Shown piece by piece: positions 13,000 through 21,731 of a stretch of 64,000 nt of DNA (its first letter is position 1; the number at the start of each line of letters is the position of its first letter). The stretch comes from Pseudomonas canadensis. GTDB taxonomy: Bacteria; Pseudomonadota; Gammaproteobacteria; Pseudomonadales; Pseudomonadaceae. Below the pieces are notes generated by a model. It searched no databases and was not told where the DNA came from. It saw only the letters and a program-made list of their open reading frames with translations. Location: assembly GCF_000503215.1 (NCBI RefSeq), contig NZ_KI628539.1, positions 682,001 to 746,000 on the forward strand, given 5' to 3'. The position numbers and the translations under genes are program-made.

Positions 13000-14289
13000 A
13001 TGGCAAAAATCGTCGACATCAAAGGTCGTGAAGTTCTCGACTCCCGTGGCAACCCCACCGTCGAAGCCGACGTGCTTCTCGATAACGGCATCATCGGCAG
13101 CGCCTGCGCGCCGTCCGGTGCTTCCACCGGTTCGCGCGAAGCGCTGGAACTGCGTGATGGCGACAAGAGCCGTTACCTGGGCAAGGGTGTACTCAAGGCT
13201 GTAGCCAACATCAACGGCCCGATCCGTGACCTGTTGCTGGGTAAGGACCCGCTGGACCAGAAAGCCCTGGACCACGCGATGATCAAGCTCGACGGCACCG
13301 AAAACAAAGGCAGCCTGGGCGCCAACGCCATCCTCGCCGTGTCCCTGGCCGCTGCCAAGGCTGCTGCCCAGGATCAGGACCTGCCGCTGTACGCGCACAT
13401 TGCCAACCTGAACGGCACGCCGGGCGTGTACTCGATGCCGGTGCCGATGATGAACATCATCAACGGTGGCGAGCATGCCGATAACAACGTCGACATCCAG
13501 GAATTCATGGTGCAGCCGGTGGGCGCCAAGTCCTTCTCCGAAGGCCTGCGCATGGGCACCGAGATTTTCCATCACCTCAAGGCGGTACTGAAGGCCCGTG
13601 GCTTGAGCACTGCGGTGGGTGACGAAGGTGGTTTCGCACCGAACCTGGCGTCCAACGAAGATGCACTGAAAGTGATCTCCGAAGCTGTGGCCAACGCTGG
13701 CTACAAGCTCGGCACCGACGTGACCCTGGCCCTGGACTGTGCGGCCAGCGAGTTCTACGAAGACGGTAAATACAACCTGTCCGGCGAAGGCCAGGTGTTC
13801 AACTCCGAAGGTTTTGCTGACTACCTGAAGGGCCTGACCCAGCGCTACCCGATCATCTCGATCGAAGACGGCCTGGACGAGTCCGACTGGGATGGCTGGA
13901 AAATCCTTACCGACAAGATCGGCGAGAAAATCCAACTGGTGGGCGACGACTTGTTCGTGACCAACACTAAGATCCTGAAAGAAGGCATCGATAAAAAGAT
14001 CGCCAACTCGATCCTGATCAAGTTCAACCAGATCGGCACCCTGACCGAAACCCTGGAAGCCATCCAGATGGCCAAGGCTGCGGGCTACACCGCCGTGATC
14101 TCCCACCGCTCCGGCGAAACCGAAGACTCGACCATTGCCGACTTGGCCGTGGGCACCTCGGCGGGCCAGATCAAGACTGGTTCCCTGTGCCGTTCCGACC
14201 GCGTTTCCAAGTACAACCAATTGCTGCGTATCGAAGAGCAACTGGCGGGCAAGGCCAAGTACAACGGTCGCGGCGAGTTTCGCGGCTGA
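13000..14289 (+). CDS. eno: Enolase (phosphopyruvate hydratase)
   Basis: Interconverts 2-phosphoglycerate and PEP; also an RNA degradosome component in many gammaproteobacteria. 429 aa from ATG 13000 (MAKIVDIKGREVLDSRGNP), preceded by TTGGAG at about 9-nt spacing. Conserved segments are PSGASTGSREA, SIEDGLDESDW, GDDLFVTN and VISHRSGETEDSTIADLAV. The open frame extends 99 nt upstream to an alternative start, but that part is not protein-like. Confidence 0.98.
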   Translation: MAKIVDIKGREVLDSRGNPTVEADVLLDNGIIGSACAPSGASTGSREALELRDGDKSRYLGKGVLKAVANINGPIRDLLLGKDPLDQKALDHAMIKLDGTENKGSLGANAILAVSLAAAKAAAQDQDLPLYAHIANLNGTPGVYSMPVPMMNIINGGEHADNNVDIQEFMVQPVGAKSFSEGLRMGTEIFHHLKAVLKARGLSTAVGDEGGFAPNLASNEDALKVISEAVANAGYKLGTDVTLALDCAASEFYEDGKYNLSGEGQVFNSEGFADYLKGLTQRYPIISIEDGLDESDWDGWKILTDKIGEKIQLVGDDLFVTNTKILKEGIDKKIANSILIKFNQIGTLTETLEAIQMAKAAGYTAVISHRSGETEDSTIADLAVGTSAGQIKTGSLCRSDRVSKYNQLLRIEEQLAGKAKYNGRGEFRG

Positions 14290-14383
14290 TCGCTACTTGG
14301 TGGTAAGGCATGGTAAAAAGTCAGCGGATTGCGTCGGAAAACTCACGACAGTGTGGATTTCGACGCTAATCTGATGGCTATCA

Positions 14384-14415
14384 AGCACAAGCCTGGTTCT
14401 TCCAGGCTTCGTGCT
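14384..14415 (+). terminator. Long hairpin between eno and ftsB
   Basis: AGCACAAGCCTGG pairs with CCAGGCTTCGTGCT around loop TTCTT with a one-base bulge. It is not followed by a clear T-run, so it may attenuate or process the eno transcript rather than end it outright. Confidence 0.4.
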
Positions 14416-14473
14416 ATCAGTTGCTTCAAAAGTTTTGCATGGCTGTCTTTTTTCACTGGATACCCGATATTCG

Positions 14474-14752
14474 ATGCGCAGTCCCAATTGGTTGTTCCTC
14501 GTCTTGCTCTTGTTGCTGGCTGGCCTGCAGTACCGCCTATGGGTGGGTAATGGCAGCTTTGCGCAGGTAAAAGACCTGACCGAGCAAATTGCTGCACAGC
14601 ACGCCGAAAACGAGATCCTGCTGGAGCGTAACCGCGTCCTCGATGCCGAAGTGCTTGAGCTGAAAAAAGGTACGGAGACCGTGGAAGAGCGGGCTCGTCA
14701 TGAACTGGGCATGGTCAAGGAGGGCGAAACCCTCTACCAGTTGGCCCAATGA
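14474..14752 (+). CDS. ftsB: Cell division protein FtsB
   Basis: Divisome protein forming the FtsQ-FtsB-FtsL complex at the septum. 92 aa from ATG 14474 (MRSPNWLFLVLLLLLAG): a single N-terminal membrane helix (about residues 5-20), then a periplasmic coiled coil rich in Glu and Leu (LTEQIAAQHAENEILLERN) and the C-terminal EERARHELGMVKEGE motif. Its stop overlaps ispD by 4 nt (ATGA), the standard ftsB-ispD arrangement. Confidence 0.96.
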   Translation: MRSPNWLFLVLLLLLAGLQYRLWVGNGSFAQVKDLTEQIAAQHAENEILLERNRVLDAEVLELKKGTETVEERARHELGMVKEGETLYQLAQ

Positions 14753-15459
14753 ACCACCGCTTGCCGGCCTTCTGGGCCGTGATTCCTGCCGCGGGCGTCG
14801 GTGCCCGTATGGCCGCGGACCGCCCCAAGCAATATTTGCAACTGGGCGGGCGCACTATTCTCGAACACAGCCTTGGCTGTTTTCTTGACCATCCAGACCT
14901 GAAAGGGCTGGTGGTCAGTCTTGCTGTAGACGATCCTTACTGGCCAGCCTTGCCTTGTGCCAACGATCCACGCATTGTGCGTGCGGACGGCGGCGACGAG
15001 CGTTCGGGGTCTGTGCTCAATGCGCTGCTGCAACTTAATGCCCTAGGCGCCAGCGATGACGATTGGGTGCTGGTCCACGATGCGGCACGGCCGAACTTGA
15101 GCCGTGATGATCTGGACAGGTTACTCGCCGAACTGGCGGACGACCCGGTCGGCGGCTTGCTGGCCGTACCGGCCCGCGACACCCTCAAGCGTGTCGACAA
15201 GCATGGTCGTGTGGTCGAGACCGTCGACCGCAGCCTGATCTGGCAGGCCTACACGCCGCAGATGTTCCGCCTCGGCGCCTTGCATCGCGCGTTGGCCGAC
15301 AGCCTGGTGGCGGATGCCGTTATCACCGACGAAGCCTCGGCCATGGAATGGTCCGGCCAGGCGCCACGCCTGATCGAAGGGCGCTCGGACAATATCAAGG
15401 TGACCCGGCCAGAAGATCTGGAGTGGCTACGCCTGCGGTGGGCGAATCGATCTCTGTAG
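14749..15459 (+). CDS. ispD: 2-C-methyl-D-erythritol 4-phosphate cytidylyltransferase
   Basis: Third step of the MEP isoprenoid pathway. 236 aa. The CTP-binding loop AAGVGARMAADRPKQYL, the LVHDAARPN motif and the C-terminal NIKVTRPEDL segment are present. The final codons read CGA TCT CTG TAG, and the TAG lies inside the left arm of the REP pair that follows. In many gammaproteobacteria ispF follows directly; here a LysR-frmA-fghA block separates them. Confidence 0.97.
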   Translation: MNHRLPAFWAVIPAAGVGARMAADRPKQYLQLGGRTILEHSLGCFLDHPDLKGLVVSLAVDDPYWPALPCANDPRIVRADGGDERSGSVLNALLQLNALGASDDDWVLVHDAARPNLSRDDLDRLLAELADDPVGGLLAVPARDTLKRVDKHGRVVETVDRSLIWQAYTPQMFRLGALHRALADSLVADAVITDEASAMEWSGQAPRLIEGRSDNIKVTRPEDLEWLRLRWANRSL

Positions 15460-15555
15460 GAGCGAGCTTGCTCGCGAAAAACGTCAACGATAACGCGGTT
15501 CGTCTGGGTTAACGCGGCGCTCTCAGGCTTTTCGCGAGCAAGCTCGCTCCTACAG
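15454..15555. repeat. Paired REP element (TGTAGGAGCGAGC type)
   Basis: Two complementary 27-nt arms, 15454-15480 and 15529-15555, each beginning CTGTAGGAGCGAGC when read inward. The TAG in the left arm is the ispD stop codon (15457-15459), and the TAG in the right arm, read on the - strand, is the LysR stop (15550-15552). Confidence 0.9.
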
Positions 15556-16449
15556 TGCGTTGTACTCTGGCCGCTCGGCCAACCCCTCCTTCAAAAAATC
15601 CACCAACTTCCTGACCTTCGGCGACAAATGCCGCTGCTGCGGATACAGTGCCCACACCGCCGTATTCGGTGGCTGATGCGCCTCCAGCAACGACACCAAC
15701 GCGCCACTGTGCAGGTGCTCCAGCACGTAATAGTCCGGCAACTGGCACAACCCCACACCTTGCAACGCTGCGTCCAGCACCGCTTGCCCACTATTGCAGC
15801 GCCAGTTCCCCTGCACCCGCTGGGAAAATTCCCGCCCTTCCTGGGCCAATTGCCAGATATCAGAGCTGCCGATCAAGCAGTTGTGCCGACTCAACTCCGA
15901 CAAGCTATGTGGCCGACCATACCGCGCCAGGTAGGACGGTGACGCGCACAAGTACATGCGCCTCGGTGCCAGTCGGCTGGCGACCATGCGCGAATCCTGC
16001 AATCGCCCCAGGCGGATCGCCAGGTCGAGGCCTTCGTGCACTAGGTCCAACTGGCGGTTGCTCAGCTCAATATCCACGCGCAACTGCGGATAGAGCGCCA
16101 TGAAGCGGGTGACCAGCGGCACGATAAAACGCTCGCCGTACGCCACTGCGCAGGTCATGCGCAACATGCCCTTGGGTTCGCTGGTGAGGTCGCCCACTGC
16201 GCGCAAAGCTTCTTCGCGACCGTCCTGCAGGCGTTGGCAATGTTGCAGGAACGTCTGGCCCGCTTCGGTGAGGGTCACCTTGCGCGTACTGCGGTACAGC
16301 AGCCGCGTTTGCAGACGTTCTTCCAGGCGCGCCACTTGGCGACTGATGTGGGACGACGACACTCCCAGGCGTTCCGCCGCTGCCGTGAACTGACTGCATT
16401 CGGCGACCGCGACAAACTCGTCGATGCCTTCCCAGCGGTTTTCCAACAT
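15550..16449 (-). CDS. LysR-family transcriptional regulator
   Basis: 299 aa. An N-terminal winged helix-turn-helix (FVAVAECSQFTAAAERLGVSSSHISRQVARLEERL, residues 12-46) is followed by an effector-binding domain of the periplasmic-binding type. It is divergent from the glutathione-dependent formaldehyde dehydrogenase gene with a 109-nt shared promoter region, so regulation of frmA-fghA is the natural guess. The stop codon is supplied by the REP arm (ends ...NAL, TAG). The effector cannot be read from sequence. Confidence 0.93.
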   Translation of the reverse strand: MLENRWEGIDEFVAVAECSQFTAAAERLGVSSSHISRQVARLEERLQTRLLYRSTRKVTLTEAGQTFLQHCQRLQDGREEALRAVGDLTSEPKGMLRMTCAVAYGERFIVPLVTRFMALYPQLRVDIELSNRQLDLVHEGLDLAIRLGRLQDSRMVASRLAPRRMYLCASPSYLARYGRPHSLSELSRHNCLIGSSDIWQLAQEGREFSQRVQGNWRCNSGQAVLDAALQGVGLCQLPDYYVLEHLHSGALVSLLEAHQPPNTAVWALYPQQRHLSPKVRKLVDFLKEGLAERPEYNAL

Positions 16450-16558
16450 GATGATTGTCCCTGTACAGCAATAAAGTTTTGCTTTTGCCCGGATTATTCA
16501 TCAGTCAGCCATGTTTTACACTCACCGTCTCAATTTTTAACCGCCTGGAGAAACCCGG

Positions 16559-17671
16559 ATGATCAAGTCCCGCGCTGCCGTAGCTTTCGAAGCCAAAAAG
16601 CCCCTTGAGATCGTCGAAGTGGATGTCGCCATGCCGAAGGCTGGCGAAGTGCTGTTGCGGGTGGTCGCCTCCGGTGTCTGCCATACCGACGCCTACACCC
16701 TGTCGGGCGCGGACCCGGAAGGTATCTTCCCGTCGATCCTCGGTCACGAAGGCGGTGCCGTGGTTGAAGCGATCGGCGAAGGTGTGACGTCGGTGGCTGT
16801 CGGCGATCATGTGATCCCGCTGTACACTCCAGAATGCGGCAAGTGTAAATTCTGCCTGTCGGGCAAGACCAACCTGTGCCAAGCCATTCGTTCCACTCAG
16901 GGCAAAGGCCTGATGCCAGACGGCACCACGCGTTTCTCCTACAAAGGCCAGCCGATTTTCCACTACATGGGCACCTCGACTTTTTCCGAGTACACCGTGC
17001 TGCCGGAAATTTCCGTAGCCAAGATTCCTAAAGAAGCCCCGCTGGAAAAAGTCTGCCTGCTGGGCTGTGGCGTCACCACCGGCATCGGCGCGGTGATCAA
17101 TACTGCCAAGGTCAAGCCGGGCGACACCGTGGCCATCTTCGGCCTAGGCGGCATTGGCCTGTCGGCGGTGATCGGCGCGGTCAAGGCCAAGGCTGGCCGC
17201 ATCATTGCCATCGATATCAACCCGGCCAAGTTCGAAATCGCCAAGCAACTGGGCGCCACCGACTGCATCAACCCGAAAGATTACGATCGCCCGATCCAGG
17301 ACGTGATCGTCGACCTCACCGATGGCGGCGTGGACTTCTCCTTCGAATGCATCGGCAACGTGCAACTGATGCGCGCCGCCCTTGAGTGCTGCCACAAAGG
17401 TTGGGGCGAGTCGGTGATCATCGGCGTTGCCGGTGCCGGCCAGGAAATCGCCACCCGTCCGTTCCAGTTGGTGACCGGTCGCGTCTGGCGCGGTTCGGCC
17501 TTCGGCGGCGTGCGCGGCCGCAGCGAATTGCCAAGCTATGTGGAAATGGCCCAGACCGGGGAGATCCCGCTGGACACCTTCATCACCCACACCATGGGCC
17601 TGGAAGACATCAACAAAGCGTTTGACCTGATGCATGAAGGCAAGAGCATTCGTACCGTCATCCACTTCTGA
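16559..17671 (+). CDS. frmA: S-(hydroxymethyl)glutathione dehydrogenase / class III alcohol dehydrogenase
   Basis: Oxidises S-hydroxymethylglutathione (formaldehyde plus GSH) to S-formylglutathione with NAD; also reduces S-nitrosoglutathione. 370 aa. Catalytic zinc ligand Cys41 is in GVCHTDAYT; the structural zinc Cys quartet is at 93, 96, 99 and 107 (PECGKCKFC...C); the Rossmann motif is GLGGIG. A GGAG ribosome-binding site precedes the ATG. It is also called adhC. fghA follows after 8 nt, so the two form one operon. Confidence 0.97.
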   Translation: MIKSRAAVAFEAKKPLEIVEVDVAMPKAGEVLLRVVASGVCHTDAYTLSGADPEGIFPSILGHEGGAVVEAIGEGVTSVAVGDHVIPLYTPECGKCKFCLSGKTNLCQAIRSTQGKGLMPDGTTRFSYKGQPIFHYMGTSTFSEYTVLPEISVAKIPKEAPLEKVCLLGCGVTTGIGAVINTAKVKPGDTVAIFGLGGIGLSAVIGAVKAKAGRIIAIDINPAKFEIAKQLGATDCINPKDYDRPIQDVIVDLTDGGVDFSFECIGNVQLMRAALECCHKGWGESVIIGVAGAGQEIATRPFQLVTGRVWRGSAFGGVRGRSELPSYVEMAQTGEIPLDTFITHTMGLEDINKAFDLMHEGKSIRTVIHF

Positions 17672-17679
17672 GGTCGACC

Positions 17680-18525
17680 ATGAGTCTGGAAAACCTGTCG
17701 TGCCAGAAAAGCTTCGGCGGCTGGCATAAACGCTACAAGCATCATTCCGATGTGCTCGGTTGCGACATGACGTTCGCCGTCTACCTGCCGCCGCAAGCGG
17801 AAGAGGGCGGCAAGTTGCCGGTGCTGTACTGGCTGTCCGGCCTGACCTGCACCGACGAGAACTTCATGCAGAAGGCCGGCGCCCAGCGCATGGCTGCCGA
17901 GCTGGGCTTGATCATCGTCGCGCCGGACACCAGCCCGCGTGGGCCGGGTGTGCCGGGCGATCCAGACAACGCCTGGGATTTCGGCCTCGGCGCCGGCTTC
18001 TACCTGAATGCCACCCAGGAACCCTGGGCCAAGCACTACCGGATGCATGACTACGTGGTGCAGGAATTGCCGGCATTGGTTGAAGCGCATTTCCCGGCTT
18101 CGGACAAACGCGGCATCAGCGGCCACTCCATGGGCGGCCACGGGGCGTTGGTGTGTGCCTTGCGCAATCCCGGGCGATACCTGTCGGTGTCGGCGTTTTC
18201 GCCGATCAACAACCCGATGGATTGCCCGTGGGGCCAGAAAGCCTTCTCGCGTTATTTGGGTGAAGAGCGCTCGAAATGGCGCGAATGGGATGCCTGCGTG
18301 TTGATCAGCGAGGCCTCGGAAAAGCTGCCGCTGCTGGTGGACCAGGGCGATCGCGACGACTTCCTCGCTGTGCAACTCAAGCCTGAAGCCCTGCAGCAAG
18401 CGGCCAAGGCGGCCAACCATCCGCTGGAACTGCGCCTGCAACCCGGCTACGACCACAGCTACTTCTTTATCGCCAGCTTCATCGAAGACCATTTGCGACA
18501 CCATGGCCGTGCTTTGCTCGGTTAA
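17680..18525 (+). CDS. fghA: S-formylglutathione hydrolase
   Basis: Hydrolyses S-formylglutathione to formate and glutathione, completing formaldehyde detoxification. 281 aa, alpha/beta hydrolase of the esterase D family. The nucleophile Ser150 sits in SGHSMGGHG; DQGDRDDF and YDHSYFF contain the likely Asp and His of the triad; SGLTCTDENF is the oxyanion region. It lies 8 nt after frmA and is followed by a terminator. Confidence 0.97.
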   Translation: MSLENLSCQKSFGGWHKRYKHHSDVLGCDMTFAVYLPPQAEEGGKLPVLYWLSGLTCTDENFMQKAGAQRMAAELGLIIVAPDTSPRGPGVPGDPDNAWDFGLGAGFYLNATQEPWAKHYRMHDYVVQELPALVEAHFPASDKRGISGHSMGGHGALVCALRNPGRYLSVSAFSPINNPMDCPWGQKAFSRYLGEERSKWREWDACVLISEASEKLPLLVDQGDRDDFLAVQLKPEALQQAAKAANHPLELRLQPGYDHSYFFIASFIEDHLRHHGRALLG

Positions 18526-18549
18526 TGTGAGGCAAAAGTAGGTAGAATC

Positions 18550-18579
18550 ACGCCCTGAATTAAATCGGGGCGTTTTTTT
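18550..18579 (+). terminator. Intrinsic terminator directly abutting the ispF start codon
   Basis: A 9-bp stem (ACGCCCTGA with TCGGGGCGT, one G-U pair) with loop ATTAAA and a run of seven T that ends at the base before the ispF ATG. It has all features of an intrinsic terminator for frmA-fghA but also occupies the ispF ribosome-binding region. Confidence 0.75.
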
Positions 18580-19053
18580 ATGCGTATTGGCCACGGCTAC
18601 GATGTGCACCGTTTCGCCGAAGGCGATTTCATCACCCTGGGCGGCGTGCGCATTGCACACCACCATGGGTTGCTAGCTCATTCCGACGGCGACGTTGTCT
18701 TGCATGCCTTGAGCGATGCCTTGCTCGGCGCGGCGGCGTTGGGCGATATCGGCAAGCACTTTCCGGACACCGACCCGACCTTCAAGGGCGCGGACAGCCG
18801 TGTACTGCTGCGCCATGTGGTTGGCCTGATCCACGCCAAAGGCTGGAAGGTTGGCAACGTTGACAACACCATCGTGGCCCAGGCGCCGAAGATGGCCCCT
18901 CATATCGAGTCGATGCGTGCGCTGATTGCCGCGGATCTGCAAATTGAACTGGATCAAGTGAACGTGAAAGCCACTACTACCGAAAAGCTCGGCTTTACCG
19001 GTCGTGAAGAGGGCATCGCCGTGCACTCCGTCGCCTTGTTGCTGCGCGCATGA
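18580..19053 (+). CDS. ispF: 2-C-methyl-D-erythritol 2,4-cyclodiphosphate synthase
   Basis: MEP isoprenoid pathway cyclase. 157 aa. RIGHGYDVHRF contains the zinc-binding Asp/His; HSDGDVVLHALSDALLGAAALGDIGKHFPD and the C-terminal KATTTEKLGFTGREEG are diagnostic. No Shine-Dalgarno is visible because the terminator hairpin and T-run occupy the 30 nt before the ATG. It overlaps truD by 4 nt. Confidence 0.97.
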   Translation: MRIGHGYDVHRFAEGDFITLGGVRIAHHHGLLAHSDGDVVLHALSDALLGAAALGDIGKHFPDTDPTFKGADSRVLLRHVVGLIHAKGWKVGNVDNTIVAQAPKMAPHIESMRALIAADLQIELDQVNVKATTTEKLGFTGREEGIAVHSVALLLRA

Positions 19054-20108
19054 ATGACGTGCAACTGTTGGGTCCACGGGCCTATGGCGAAGCTCTGGGC
19101 AGCGCGGTACTGAAAGCGACGGCCGAAGACTTCCAGGTTGATGAAGTGCTGGATATACCGCTGACCGGCGAGGGTGAGCACCTGTGGTTGTGGGTTGAGA
19201 AGCGTGGCCTCAATACAGAAGAAGCCGCGCGGCGCATCGCCAAGGCGGCGGGCGTGCCACTGCGCACGGTCAGCTACGCCGGGCTCAAGGATCGCCAGGC
19301 GTTGACCCGCCAATGGTTCAGCGTGCAACTGCCCGGCAAGGCCGATCCGGACATGAGCGCGGCGGAGAACGACACGCTCAAGGTCCTCAAGACCGCCCGT
19401 CACAAGCGCAAGCTGCAACGCGGTGCACACTCAGCCAATGGTTTCACCTTGCGCCTGACCCAGTTGGCCGGTGACACCGCCGCCATCGACGCGCGGTTGC
19501 AACTGATTGCACAACACGGCATTCCCAACTACTTCGGCGCGCAGCGTTTTGGCCACAACGGCGGCAACGTGGTCGACGCCCGTGAGTGGGCCGCGCGCAA
19601 GGCGTTGCCGGAACAGCGCAACGTGCGATCGCGGTTGCTGTCCACGGCGCGCAGCTTCCTGTTCAACAAAGTGTTGGCGGCGCGTGTGGCCGACGGTTCA
19701 TGGCAGCGCGCCCAGGTCGGCGACTTGCTGGCCTTTACCGACAGCCGCAGTTTTTTCCCGGCGGGGGAGGCTGAATGCAGCGACCCACGCTTGGCGATCC
19801 TGGACCTGCACCCGACCGGACCACAGTGGGGCGAAGGTGATTCTCCTGCCACGGGGGCAACTTTTGAGCTTGAACAGGCGGTCGCCGCCGGTGAAGCCGA
19901 CTTGCGTGATTGGCTGGTGAATGCCGGCATGAGCCAGGAACGTCGCATTCTGCGACTGCCCATTGGCGGTTTGACGTGGCATTATCCCTCGCTGGACATT
20001 CTGCAATTGGAATTCGTCCTGCCGGCCGGATGCTTCGCCACTGTCTTGGTGCGCGAGCTTGTTGATCTGGTGCCGGTGGGGCAGACGGACAACCCATGCG
20101 TATTCTGA
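19050..20108 (+). CDS. truD: tRNA pseudouridine(13) synthase
   Basis: Isomerises U13 of tRNA-Glu. 352 aa. The catalytic aspartate Asp81 lies in YAGLKDRQALTRQ; IPNYFGAQRFG and FLFNKVLAARV are family motifs. It starts inside the ispF stop (ATGA) and its 3' end overlaps the surE start by 13 nt, a tightly coupled ispF-truD-surE-pcm run. Confidence 0.97.
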   Translation: MNDVQLLGPRAYGEALGSAVLKATAEDFQVDEVLDIPLTGEGEHLWLWVEKRGLNTEEAARRIAKAAGVPLRTVSYAGLKDRQALTRQWFSVQLPGKADPDMSAAENDTLKVLKTARHKRKLQRGAHSANGFTLRLTQLAGDTAAIDARLQLIAQHGIPNYFGAQRFGHNGGNVVDAREWAARKALPEQRNVRSRLLSTARSFLFNKVLAARVADGSWQRAQVGDLLAFTDSRSFFPAGEAECSDPRLAILDLHPTGPQWGEGDSPATGATFELEQAVAAGEADLRDWLVNAGMSQERRILRLPIGGLTWHYPSLDILQLEFVLPAGCFATVLVRELVDLVPVGQTDNPCVF

Positions 20109-20845
20109 TATCAAACGATGACGGTGCCACCGCACCCGGTCTTGCCGCGCTCTATGCTGCGCTGGAAGATTACGCCGAGTGCGTGGTGGTTGCCCCCGAC
20201 CAGGACAAGAGCGGCGCCAGCAGTTCGCTGACGCTCGACCGTCCGCTGCACCCGCAAGTCCTGGCCAATGGCTTTATCAGCGTGAACGGCACCCCCACCG
20301 ACTGCGTCCACCTGGCGATCAACAGCCTGCTGGATCATGAGCCGGACCTGGTGGTGTCGGGTATCAACCTCGGCGCCAACCTGGGCGACGACGTGCTGTA
20401 TTCCGGCACCGTGGCGGCGGCGCTTGAAGGTCGCTTCCTGGGGCGTACGGCGTTCGCCTTTTCGTTTGCTTCGCGCCAGCTGGATAACTTGCCGAGTGCT
20501 GCGTATTTCGCGCGCAAGCTGGTCGAAGCCCATGGTTCCCTGAGCCTGCCGCCGCGCACGGTGCTCAACGTCAATATTCCCAACTTGCCCCTCGACCATA
20601 TTCGCGGCATCCAACTGACGCGCCTGGGGCATCGTGCCCGCGCGGCGGCGCCGTTGAAGGTGGTCGACCCGCGTGGCAAGGAAGGCTATTGGATTGCGGC
20701 AGCGGGTGATGCGGAAGATGGCGGTGAGGGCACGGACTTTCATGCCGTGATGCAAGGCTATGTGTCGATTACCCCGTTGCAATTTGATCGCACCTTCAGT
20801 GATGCCTTCAGTGGTCTCGATGGCTGGCTGGAGGGGCTGCGCTGA
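20096..20845 (+). CDS. surE: 5'/3'-nucleotidase SurE
   Basis: Metal-dependent nucleoside monophosphate phosphatase linked to stationary-phase survival. 249 aa. Begins MRILISNDDGATAPG with the paired metal-binding aspartates; the VAPDQDKSGASSSLT, VNGTPTDCVHL and SGINLGANLGDDVLYSGTV motifs follow. It shares one base with pcm (TGATG). Confidence 0.97.
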   Translation: MRILISNDDGATAPGLAALYAALEDYAECVVVAPDQDKSGASSSLTLDRPLHPQVLANGFISVNGTPTDCVHLAINSLLDHEPDLVVSGINLGANLGDDVLYSGTVAAALEGRFLGRTAFAFSFASRQLDNLPSAAYFARKLVEAHGSLSLPPRTVLNVNIPNLPLDHIRGIQLTRLGHRARAAAPLKVVDPRGKEGYWIAAAGDAEDGGEGTDFHAVMQGYVSITPLQFDRTFSDAFSGLDGWLEGLR

Positions 20846-21522
20846 TGGGCCGTGAACAAGACGACTTGCTGCGCCGGGGGATCGGGATGACGTCCCAGCG
20901 TACCCGCGAACGCTTGATCCAGCGCTTGTACGAAGAGGGGTTGTCCAACGCTCAGGTGCTGGAAGTGATCCGGCGCACGCCTCGGCATCTGTTTGTCGAT
21001 GAGGCCCTGGCGCACCGAGCCTACGAAGACACCGCGCTGCCCATCGGCCACAACCAGACCATCTCCCAGCCGTATATGGTGGCGCGCATGAGCGAGCTGC
21101 TGTTGGCGGCGGGGCCTTTGGACAAAGTGCTGGAGATCGGCACCGGCTCCGGCTACCAGACCGCCGTGCTGGCGCAACTGGTGGAGCGGGTGTTCTCGGT
21201 CGAGCGCATCAAGGTGCTGCAAGACCGTGCCAAGGAACGCCTGGTCGAGTTGAACCTGCGCAACGTGGTGTTTCGCTGGGGCGATGGCTGGGAAGGCTGG
21301 CCGGCGCTGGCGCCTTACAACGGCATTATCGTCACCGCCGTGGCTACCGATGTGCCCCAGGCGTTGCTCGATCAACTTGCTCCAGGCGGACGGCTGGTCA
21401 TCCCGGTGGGCTCCGGTGAAGTGCAACAATTGATGCTCATTATCCGTGAGGAAGAAGGTTTTTCCCGGCATGTACTGGGCGCTGTGCGCTTCGTGCCGCT
21501 GCTCAACGGGCCGCTGGCCTGA
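20845..21522 (+). CDS. pcm: Protein-L-isoaspartate O-methyltransferase
   Basis: Repairs isoaspartyl residues in aged proteins using SAM. 225 aa from ATG 20845; an internal ATG at 20887 (MTSQRTRERL) gives 211 aa, the length usual for this family, and is an equally good start. The ISQPYMVARMSELL substrate loop and the SAM motif VLEIGTGSGYQTAVLA are present. It lies in the stationary-phase surE-pcm-nlpD-rpoS order known in gammaproteobacteria. Confidence 0.96.
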   Translation: MGREQDDLLRRGIGMTSQRTRERLIQRLYEEGLSNAQVLEVIRRTPRHLFVDEALAHRAYEDTALPIGHNQTISQPYMVARMSELLLAAGPLDKVLEIGTGSGYQTAVLAQLVERVFSVERIKVLQDRAKERLVELNLRNVVFRWGDGWEGWPALAPYNGIIVTAVATDVPQALLDQLAPGGRLVIPVGSGEVQQLMLIIREEEGFSRHVLGAVRFVPLLNGPLA

Positions 21523-21731
21523 GCATTTGTTTGCAGGCATTGAATTCTGTTGGCGGGGATGTGTCTTACGGCGGGGTCCATCGAGTCAACATGATCGGGC
21601 GTCGGCATTAAACGCGATGAACTTTTCGTTTCAGTCGTGTGCCGGTAAAAAGCCAATGCCCAGTTATACTTGCGTCATATTTCAAGCCTGATACAGGCAT
21701 TCATGTTCAGCCACCACAAAGGGAGCGGCGG

